Shown piece by piece: positions 1 to 5,158 of a stretch of 8,861 nt of DNA; positions within the stretch are counted from its first letter, which is position 1; each line of letters begins with the position of its first letter. Below the pieces are notes generated by a model that saw nothing but the letters and a program-made list of their open reading frames with translations, did no database searches and was not told where the DNA came from. The translations under genes were made by a program, and so were the position numbers. Source of the stretch: G039029935 sp039029935 (lineage in GTDB: Bacteria; Chloroflexota; Anaerolineae; Caldilineales; Caldilineaceae); contig JBCCFC010000528.1 in NCBI GenBank assembly GCA_039029935.1, positions 1-8,861 of the forward strand. Reading direction: 5' to 3'.

Positions 1-13
1 GTTCCCGTGCGTA

Positions 14-1183
14 CTAACGCTCATCTGTCACCAAAAAGGATGGTAAATCTGCCAAGGTGGGACAGCCAATCTGTCCCATGCTTGCCTGCAATTCTGCCTT
101 GAGGATTTCCATGACATGTTCGCCGCCACGATTGCCCAAGGCCGAAACCGCAAACAAGAAAGGGCGTCCCATCAACACAAAATCTGCGCCTAAGGCCAAC
201 ATCCGTGCAATGTCCAACCCTGAGCGGATGCCACCGTCGGCGATAATAGGTACATCTGGACCCACTGCCGCCCGCACTTTGGGGAGCATTTCGACGGCTG
301 TCGGTGCCGCATCCAGTTGACGCCCACCGTGATTGGAGACAATCAGCCCATCCGCACCAAGGTCCATGTAGGCTTTGGCTTCCGCTGGGTTTAGCACACC
401 CTTCACAATGAGCTTCCCCTTCCACAGCTCACGCATCTCCGTAAATCGCTCTGCTGTGACGTGCATCCCCATACGGTCTTCGATAAACTTTGCGGTGTCC
501 TTGATTCTGCGGCCAATATTCTGTGATTTGCCGGACTTGTGATATTGCTTGAGGTTCACAAACTCTGGGATGCCACGACGCACCATACTCAACGCCCATG
601 TGGGGCGGCTAACCATCTGCGCCACTGTACGCACATTAAACCGAGGCGGAACCGACAATCCGTTGCGGATATCATGATTACGCCGCGTTTTGAAGGGGAC
701 ATCCACTGTCACCATAATCGTCTCATAGCCAGCCTCTGAACAACGACGGAAGATATCGTCCCTCACCTCTGTTTCCTGTGGCGTGTAGAGTTGAAACCAT
801 GCATTGTCGCCAGCAATTTTACGCGACTCTTCCAGCGAAATCGTTGCCACCGTACTCAGCGTGTATGGGACGTTATGTGCTTTGGCCGCTGCCCCCAAAA
901 TACGCTCTGAATGCGGCCAGACCAAGCCCGATAGTCCCAACGGCGCAACCCCAAACGGTGCATCATAGTCTCGCCCCATAAACGTCGTGCGGATGTTTGG
1001 CTGATCTGCCTCGTGAAGATAGCGCGGCATCAACTGCACATCCTTCAACGATTGCCGATTTTTCTCAACAGCAACGCCATCACTCAGGCCGTTGACCAGA
1101 TAATCACGGGCAAACCCTGGCAAGCGACGCACCGCTGCCTCTTCCATATAGGACACACATGGATATTGCTTGTAAATGTTCAT
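14..1183 (-). CDS. FMN-dependent alpha-hydroxy-acid dehydrogenase, L-lactate dehydrogenase (LldD) type
   Basis: A 389-residue FMN-dependent (S)-2-hydroxy acid dehydrogenase of the glycolate oxidase / LldD / mandelate dehydrogenase family, which oxidises an L-2-hydroxy acid such as L-lactate to the 2-keto acid. The active-site set aligned to spinach glycolate oxidase is complete: Tyr28, Tyr133 (QLY), Asp161 and Arg168 (TVDVP..TRR), Lys261 (IVKG), the catalytic His285 and Arg288 (SNHGGRQLD), then ADGGIR (Arg320) and MGRP (339-341) for FMN phosphate. The residue after Tyr28 is Leu where oxidases usually have a second Tyr. The long loop at about 185-255 resembles quinone-linked lactate dehydrogenases more than soluble oxidases, but I cannot fix the electron acceptor. 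I chose the ATG at 1181-1183: the ORF is open for 31 more codons, but these overlap the upstream gene's stop. GGAG lies 13 bases before the ATG and 10 before an adjacent in-frame TTG, so that TTG is an alternative start. It follows the aldose dehydrogenase gene after 22 bases and is probably co-transcribed. Confidence 0.9.
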   Translation of the reverse strand: MNIYKQYPCVSYMEEAAVRRLPGFARDYLVNGLSDGVAVEKNRQSLKDVQLMPRYLHEADQPNIRTTFMGRDYDAPFGVAPLGLSGLVWPHSERILGAAAKAHNVPYTLSTVATISLEESRKIAGDNAWFQLYTPQETEVRDDIFRRCSEAGYETIMVTVDVPFKTRRNHDIRNGLSVPPRFNVRTVAQMVSRPTWALSMVRRGIPEFVNLKQYHKSGKSQNIGRRIKDTAKFIEDRMGMHVTAERFTEMRELWKGKLIVKGVLNPAEAKAYMDLGADGLIVSNHGGRQLDAAPTAVEMLPKVRAAVGPDVPIIADGGIRSGLDIARMLALGADFVLMGRPFLFAVSALGNRGGEHVMEILKAELQASMGQIGCPTLADLPSFLVTDER

Positions 1184-1205
1184 CAATGTATTGTTACTCC
1201 AACCT

Positions 1206-2186
1206 TTATGCCAGTGATTTTGCCAATCCAGCGTCTTCCAAATCTGTCCACAGTGTATCCGGCAGCGACATATCAATCAATGCCAGATTGGACTCCAACT
1301 CCTGCATGTTGGCACTGCCCGGAATCACAGAAGCCACTGCACCATGACGTAGCGGATATTGGAGGGCCGCCGCACGGATATCCACTTGATGTGCATCACA
1401 AACCTCACGGATAGCCTGCGCCCGCGCCCAACGTTCATCATCGACAGGCTTGTAATCATAGGTTGCCTGGTCCCGTTCAGCCCGCGCCAACAACCCAGAG
1501 TTGTAAGGTCCGCCAATAATGATAGAGACATTTTGATCCAGACATTTGGGCAACAACGTGTCCAACGGTGCTTGTTCCAACAGCGTAAAGCGTCCCGCCA
1601 ACAGAAAACAGTCAACATCAAAGCGATCCATGATTTGACTACAGACCTCGGCCTCGTTGACCCCTAGCCCAATGGCACGGACGACGCCTTGTTCGCGCAG
1701 ATCATTGAGTGCTGGTAAGATACCGTTGACCGCTGTGTCAAAAATGCCCGGTTGGGCGTCGCCATGTGTCCACACATCAATGTCATGACAGAGCAGGATA
1801 TCCACGCGATCCAGCCCTAATCGTTCAAAGCTGGCCTCCAATGAACGACGTGCCGCATCATAGCTGTAATCATAGTCGATTTCAAACTCACCAAATGTGC
1901 TTTCGCCCGAATCGGTGGCTGGAACCAGCAGTCGGCCTACCTTGGTGGATAAAATAATTTCATCACGCGGTAGCTGGGCTAACCCTGCGCCCATACGCCG
2001 TTCACTGCGTCCCTCGCCATAAAGCGGTGCCGTATCGAAGTAACGGACACCGCCATCATAGGCGCGCTGTACAATACGGCTTGACTCTTCAATGGTAAGG
2101 TTGGCAGCACCGATGGGTGCGCCCCCAAAGCCAAGCGATGTGACTTCGATATCGGTGGTGCCGATCCGTCTCTTTTCTAGTGTCAC
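1206..2186 (-). CDS. Aldo/keto reductase, D-threo-aldose 1-dehydrogenase / L-fucose dehydrogenase type
   Basis: A 326-residue NAD(P)-dependent aldo/keto reductase with a TIM-barrel fold. The catalytic tetrad is visible: Asp51 and Tyr56 in FDTAPLYGEG, Lys82 in STKVGR, His134 in LLCHDID. The substrate-side motif GGPYNSGLL and the C-terminal VIPGSANMQELESN match the D-threo-aldose 1-dehydrogenase / pyridoxal 4-dehydrogenase branch, whose members oxidise L-fucose, D-arabinose or similar aldoses to 1,5- or 1,4-lactones. The exact substrate cannot be read from the sequence. Translation starts at GTG (2184-2186), supported by AAGGAG at 2195-2200 eight bases upstream; the family start (RRIGTTDIEVT) follows at once. 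The gene lies 50 bases after the toxin gene and 22 bases before the lactate dehydrogenase gene. With that neighbour it suggests oxidative deoxysugar catabolism ending in L-lactate (inference). Confidence 0.9.
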   Translation of the reverse strand: MTLEKRRIGTTDIEVTSLGFGGAPIGAANLTIEESSRIVQRAYDGGVRYFDTAPLYGEGRSERRMGAGLAQLPRDEIILSTKVGRLLVPATDSGESTFGEFEIDYDYSYDAARRSLEASFERLGLDRVDILLCHDIDVWTHGDAQPGIFDTAVNGILPALNDLREQGVVRAIGLGVNEAEVCSQIMDRFDVDCFLLAGRFTLLEQAPLDTLLPKCLDQNVSIIIGGPYNSGLLARAERDQATYDYKPVDDERWARAQAIREVCDAHQVDIRAAALQYPLRHGAVASVIPGSANMQELESNLALIDMSLPDTLWTDLEDAGLAKSLA

Positions 2187-2194
2187 TAGCGTTT

Positions 2195-2200
2195 CTCCTT
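2195..2200 (-). promoter_or_regulatory. Ribosome binding site deciding the GTG start of the aldose dehydrogenase
   Basis: AAGGAG on the minus strand, 8 bases before GTG at 2184-2186. This supports the GTG start, since no ATG exists at the family-typical N-terminus. Confidence 0.75.
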
Positions 2201-2219
2201 TGTGTAAAATTTTGTATGG

Positions 2220-2248
2220 ATATTAGGTATAAAAATTCAACGAAGCAA
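2220..2248 (-). promoter_or_regulatory. Possible sigma-70-like promoter for the aldose dehydrogenase / lactate dehydrogenase pair
   Basis: On the minus strand TTGCTT (2243-2248, inside the last codons of the toxin gene) is followed by a 17-base spacer and TAATAT (2220-2225). This would start RNA near 2213 with a leader of about 27 nt that includes the AAGGAG. The boxes match consensus only partly (3/6 and 4/6), so read-through from the toxin-antitoxin promoter is an alternative. Confidence 0.35.
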
Positions 2249-3046
2249 GTCCAGTAAACGGTCTTTGTTAAAATCAGGCTGGTTTTCAATGTCGATAATA
2301 AATGGAGCCACATCTTGCATGACAAGGGACCAGTCTACGCTTTTTGTGTGTTCCTGCAAAATGGGTTTCCAATTCTCTTCGGTTAATTCGGGCAAAAGCG
2401 AATGTCCTTGACACAGCCCGCTGTTCATGTAGGTAAAATTGGGCAGCGGCCAGTCATCTTGGCTGAGATACCACCACAGGTCATACCAATCACGGCCTTT
2501 GGTATACGTTCGGTTTAGGACCGCCTGCAATTTGCCAGCAAACAGAGAGGCGCGATCATGATGTTTCAAACTCAGAGCCACAGGGCCGTATTTGAGGATG
2601 GTCACTTCAGAGACAGCATGGGGGGGTGGATTGGTATCAACCTCAACCTTGACAGCAAAGACTTGATCTTTATGAGGCGATAAGCCCATCTCATACAAAA
2701 GGCCACGAAATCGAATCAGGGCTTTGTGGACAATTGGTTGTTTTGGCTTGGCTTGGATTTCAACGGTATAGGTTTCTTTGGATAACATCCGTCGAACACT
2801 CTCCAAATACTGAAAAAAGTCGAATTGTTCAGGCTGAAAATCTAGCGCAAAATCCAAGTCTTCAGAATATCGTGGAATCTGATATAAAAAGCGTAATGAT
2901 GTCCCACCATGAAAAGACAAGCAGATAAAGGCACCAGCCCGTTGCAACCCTTCTAAGATACGGGCTTGCAAATACTCCCGCATGATTGGGAGGCCAATAT
3001 CGATATCATCAATACCGTCAAGTTGTTGCTCTAAATAGGGCTTCAT
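2237..3046 (-). CDS. abiEii: AbiEii-type nucleotidyltransferase toxin
   Basis: A 269-residue protein of the AbiEii / nucleotidyltransferase-like toxin family, the toxin half of type IV AbiE abortive-infection systems. The nucleotidyltransferase core is clear: HGGTSLR at 46-52, then RYSEDLDF at 59-66 with acidic Asp63 and Asp65, and a likely third acid at Asp137 (KVEVDT). Further on come Lys172 in FAGKLQAVLNR and the RDxYDL signature (Arg185, Asp186, Tyr188, Asp189) typical of this family. No residue of these motifs is missing, so it should be active. The start ATG overlaps the antitoxin stop as ATGA (3043-3046), the usual translational coupling, with AAGGA about 12 bases upstream. In two 60-base rows I counted (2281, 2881) GC was 45% and 43%, against about 60% in rows of the flanking enzyme genes. 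This supports separate origin. The target is unknown; related toxins modify RNA or nucleotides. Confidence 0.9.
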   Translation of the reverse strand: MKPYLEQQLDGIDDIDIGLPIMREYLQARILEGLQRAGAFICLSFHGGTSLRFLYQIPRYSEDLDFALDFQPEQFDFFQYLESVRRMLSKETYTVEIQAKPKQPIVHKALIRFRGLLYEMGLSPHKDQVFAVKVEVDTNPPPHAVSEVTILKYGPVALSLKHHDRASLFAGKLQAVLNRTYTKGRDWYDLWWYLSQDDWPLPNFTYMNSGLCQGHSLLPELTEENWKPILQEHTKSVDWSLVMQDVAPFIIDIENQPDFNKDRLLDLLR

Positions 3047-3684
3047 AGTGTAATATATCCTTCCGTTTCTTCTTTAATAATAGATAATAAATGTGGTAAC
3101 GCACGTTTCAGTTTGGGTTGATTGGCATAGTCAACCAAATAGCATAGGTGCGTTGTATTAAGCACATCTAAATTCTGCAATCTCAATTCTTGAATATAGG
3201 CTTCATTATCGCCATCCGGTGTAAGGTAAATCAAATCAAGAAGTGCTTTTTCTGGTGTTGCAATATAGGCCGATTGCCGATTTGAAATTTGCCTATATCG
3301 AAACCCAAAGAAAAAAGGTTGTTTGATATGACGATACATAAAACGCCCAAACTCATTGACCAATGTCATTGGACGACCTGTTGTTACATTAGTTACAGAG
3401 GCAACATGTTCCGGGATGAGTGCATAATAGGATAGAGCAGTCTGCAAACTAACATAAGAGGACGCCACTAATTGATTCGCAACAACATATCGAAGTGGTC
3501 GTTCCCCTACATAGGGTGGTAGAAAAGTATAAGTCCCTCGACGCAACTTCAACAACTTCCCCGCGCGCACCCAATCCGACAGTTGACGTTGCGCCTGCTG
3601 TCGCGATGCATAAAATGGTAACACGGCACTACTGTCAAAAATACCCAGTAGCCGTGCTTGTTTGGCAAATTCTTCAAAATACAT
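3043..3684 (-). CDS. abiEi: AbiEi-type antitoxin with N-terminal winged helix
   Basis: A 213-residue AbiEi-like antitoxin and transcriptional regulator, partner of the following nucleotidyltransferase toxin. Residues about 15-55 (SRQQAQRQLSDWVRAGKL, then LRRGTYTFLP) form the winged-helix DNA-binding domain found at the N-terminus of this family. The C-terminal part carries SYVSLQTALSYYALIPE (76-92) and ATPEKALLDLIYL (142-154), both characteristic of the AbiEi core. Known AbiEi proteins repress their own promoter by binding inverted repeats; here a perfect 12-base palindrome sits on the -35 box. The ATG at 3682-3684 has no Shine-Dalgarno sequence, and the promoter -10 box ends only 6 bases before it, so the mRNA is probably leaderless. 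The stop overlaps the toxin start by 4 bases. Base composition is low: rows 3061 and 3121 are 33% and 37% GC by my count, although row 3541 is 60%. Confidence 0.88.
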   Translation of the reverse strand: MYFEEFAKQARLLGIFDSSAVLPFYASRQQAQRQLSDWVRAGKLLKLRRGTYTFLPPYVGERPLRYVVANQLVASSYVSLQTALSYYALIPEHVASVTNVTTGRPMTLVNEFGRFMYRHIKQPFFFGFRYRQISNRQSAYIATPEKALLDLIYLTPDGDNEAYIQELRLQNLDVLNTTHLCYLVDYANQPKLKRALPHLLSIIKEETEGYITL

Positions 3685-3690
3685 AGCTCA

Positions 3691-3719
3691 AGTATAGGAT
3701 AAAACGTCAGTTATTGCAA
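3691..3719 (-). promoter_or_regulatory. abiE promoter, leaderless type
   Basis: On the minus strand TTGCAA (3714-3719), a 17-base spacer, then TATACT (3691-3696). Only 6 bases separate the -10 box from the abiEi ATG, so the predicted transcription start falls on or next to the A of the start codon. No Shine-Dalgarno sequence is present, which agrees with a leaderless transcript. Confidence 0.65.
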
Positions 3720-3722
3720 TAA
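3711..3722. promoter_or_regulatory. Perfect palindrome over the abiE -35 box, candidate operator
   Basis: TTATTGCAATAA is a perfect 12-base palindrome that contains the whole -35 hexamer of the abiE promoter. Looser symmetry (CGT on the left, AACG on the right, unequal gaps) may extend it. By position and family knowledge it is the likely binding site for AbiEi autorepression; binding itself is inference. Confidence 0.45.
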
Positions 3723-3724
3723 AA

Positions 3725-3799
3725 CGGTAGGTCAGTAGGTCGGTGGTCGGTAGGTCGGTAGGTCGGTAGGTCGGTAGGTCGGTAGGTCAGTAGGTCGGT
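3725..3799. repeat. Tandem array of an 8-base unit (CGGTAGGT)
   Basis: Nine units plus a 4-base partial copy, read on the plus strand. Units 1 and 4-8 are identical (CGGTAGGT). Units 2 and 9 carry the same variant (CAGTAGGT), each second from an end of the array, and unit 3 has lost one base (CGGTGGT). The array lies between the downstream end of the 3895-4902 gene and the abiE promoter and ends next to the -35 palindrome. No coding role is seen. Confidence 0.95.
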
Positions 3800-3812
3800 T
3801 TCCGTGTACTGG

Positions 3813-3893
3813 ATACCGATGCACCGAATACCGACGCACCGAATACCGACGCACCGAATACCGACGCACCGAATACCGACGCACCGAATACCG
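3813..3893. repeat. Tandem array of a 15-base unit (ATACCGACGCACCGA)
   Basis: Five units plus a 6-base partial copy on the plus strand. Units 2-5 are identical; unit 1 differs by one base (T for C at 3820). The array begins one base after the stop codon of the aldo/keto reductase gene (3895-3897). Each unit contains ATACCGAC and ACCGA, the reverse complement of the core of the neighbouring 8-base array, so the two arrays are imperfect inverted copies with different periods. Confidence 0.95.
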
Positions 3894-3894
3894 T

Positions 3895-4902
3895 CTACGT
3901 CGCCTGTTCCGAATTCACATGTGTCGGCACACCCTCTTCCTCAAAAATGCGGTCAATCTCGGCTTGGTCCGCATCACTCAAACGCCAATCTGCTGCCGCC
4001 ACATTTTCTTTGAGTTCATGCTCATTGCGCATGCCCACCAAACCAACTGTCACAGCGGGGTTGCCCAACAGCCACGCAATCGCCAATTGTGCCACGGACT
4101 TGTCATACCCTGCCGCCAATTCTTTGAGTCGATTGGTCACACGGATGGCCTTGAGGAAATTTTCGCGCTCAAACAATGGCAACCCAAAGGCCATGCCACT
4201 GCTGCGCCAATCCCAATCGACAAAGGTTGTTTCCGGTGTGAATGCACCTGTCAGCAAGCCAAAACCCAAGCTGCCATAGGCCATGTAGCCAATGCCATTT
4301 TCCAGGCAATAAGGTAGCACCTCGGCTTCCATACGGCGATCAAACATGTGATAGCCGACTTGATTGGCGGCTAGATGACCATGCTTTTCACATTCTGCCA
4401 TCATCGGAACCGTGTAGTTGGAGACACCATAATGTCGAATTTTGCCAGCCTTTTTGAGGTCTTCCAATGCACCAATGGTTTCCTCATGCGGTGTCTTGTG
4501 GTCCGGCCAATGAATCAGCATCAGGTCCACATAATCGGTGTTGAGCCGTTGTAAACATCCTTCGGTGCGCTCGGTAATATAGGCTGATGAGGCGTCACGG
4601 CCTGTTATCGCTGCATTGCCGCGAATACTAGGGTCGTCGTGATAGGTAAAACCAACCTTGGTTACGACCACAACATCCTTGCGTCGATTGCCCAGCCCCT
4701 TTGCCAGCAGTTCCTCCGAGGTATAGGGACCATACACCTCCGCTGTGTCAAAGAGCGTGATGCCATAGTCAATTGCCATCTGCACAGCACGAACGGCCTC
4801 ATCTATATCAATCTTGCCATACTGCGTCGTACCCATCTCCCATGTGCCAAACCCTACCGCCGAGCAACGCAAATCTGTGTTGCCAAAGTTTCGATGTTCC
4901 AT
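3895..4902 (-). CDS. Aldo/keto reductase, general oxidoreductase type
   Basis: A 335-residue aldo/keto reductase with the full tetrad: Asp52 and Tyr57 in FDTAEVYG, Lys82 in VTKVGF, His131 in LIHWPD. The GVSNYTVPMM segment (159-168), the NQVGYHMFDRR segment (180-190) and the C-terminal VGMRNEHELKENV (289-301) belong to the broad IolS/YhdN-like and general stress AKR group. These enzymes reduce or oxidise sugar-derived aldehydes with NADP(H). The substrate is unknown, and the protein is of a different subfamily from the aldose dehydrogenase at 1206-2186. The ATG at 4900-4902 follows AGGAGG by 9 bases, an excellent ribosome site. The gene has its own promoter (5020-5048) and is separated from the transporter genes by a hairpin terminator. 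Its stop codon abuts a 15-base tandem array, so the extreme C-terminus may have been set by repeat growth. Confidence 0.88.
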   Translation of the reverse strand: MEHRNFGNTDLRCSAVGFGTWEMGTTQYGKIDIDEAVRAVQMAIDYGITLFDTAEVYGPYTSEELLAKGLGNRRKDVVVVTKVGFTYHDDPSIRGNAAITGRDASSAYITERTEGCLQRLNTDYVDLMLIHWPDHKTPHEETIGALEDLKKAGKIRHYGVSNYTVPMMAECEKHGHLAANQVGYHMFDRRMEAEVLPYCLENGIGYMAYGSLGFGLLTGAFTPETTFVDWDWRSSGMAFGLPLFERENFLKAIRVTNRLKELAAGYDKSVAQLAIAWLLGNPAVTVGLVGMRNEHELKENVAAADWRLSDADQAEIDRIFEEEGVPTHVNSEQAT

Positions 4903-5019
4903 TTGTGTTCCCCTCCTCTGTATTTATATGAAAACAAGACAGGCAAATTTATGGATGGATCGCTTCCGCATCCACATTTGCCAGTCCGATAGCTCGTAAG
5001 ATGCTCATAGCGTGTGCGC

Positions 5020-5048
5020 AGTATACATTGGGGCAATAGGGAAGTCAA
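5020..5048 (-). promoter_or_regulatory. Strong sigma-70-like promoter of the 3895-4902 reductase gene
   Basis: On the minus strand TTGACT (5043-5048), a 17-base spacer, then TATACT (5020-5025) with TG directly upstream. The predicted start is near 5013, giving a leader of about 110 nt before the ATG at 4902. The leader holds one small hairpin, TGGATGCG / GAAG / CGATCCA with a one-base bulge (4956-4974), and AGGAGG near its end. I do not recognise a riboswitch. The rest of the gap 4903-5158 holds only the upstream terminator. Confidence 0.65.
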
Positions 5049-5079
5049 ACAGGGTAATTTTTTACACTCTGTTAAAATG

Positions 5080-5116
5080 AAAAAGCCATACAGATATGCT
5101 GTCTGCATGGCTTTTT
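5080..5116 (-). terminator. Rho-independent terminator of the transporter operon
   Basis: A 17-base-pair stem (one A/C mismatch and one G-U pair) with a 3-base loop at 5097-5099. Its outer part is AAAAAGCCAT / ATGGCTTTTT, so on the minus strand the stem ends in a T run. It lies about 40 bases after the binding-protein stop. The A and T flanks make it usable in both directions, although no plus-strand gene is present. Confidence 0.85.
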
Positions 5117-5158
5117 ATCTTCGTTAAGCTATGGATTTATGCGGAACGCAACAAACCT

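Larger units (their letters stand above)
3721..3893 (-). terminator. Possible long terminator-like hairpin built from the two repeat arrays
   Basis: Read on the minus strand, CGGTA-rich 15-base units directly follow the reductase stop, then a 13-base spacer (3800-3812), then TACCG-rich 8-base units, then TTTT (3721-3724). A single pair of units gives 12 base pairs around a small internal loop (ACCGA and TACCGAC both paired). The outermost CGGTA (3889-3893) and TACCG (3725-3729) also pair. Such a stem followed by TTTT could end transcription of the reductase gene and insulate the abiE pair. The unequal periods make many registers possible, so the fold is uncertain. Confidence 0.3.

Noticed and set aside
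1184..1276. 31-codon N-terminal extension of the lactate dehydrogenase-like gene
   Set aside because: It overlaps the end of the aldose dehydrogenase gene, has no family similarity, and GGAG lies next to the internal ATG.
57..1414. Plus-strand ORFs opposite the lactate dehydrogenase and aldose dehydrogenase genes
   Set aside because: They are antisense to well-conserved genes, lack ribosome sites and show no recognisable protein features.
3725..3893. CRISPR array
   Set aside because: Units are 8 and 15 bases, directly abutting, with no spacers and no cas genes.
3804..4013. Plus-strand ORF with repeated Pro-Thr-His-Arg-Ile
   Set aside because: It is the translation of the 15-base array, whose period is a multiple of three. 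It has no ribosome site and then runs antisense through the reductase gene.
5080..5116. Small RNA gene at the large hairpin
   Set aside because: Position just after an operon stop and the AAAAAGCC/GGCTTTTT ends fit a terminator; no separate promoter is seen for it.
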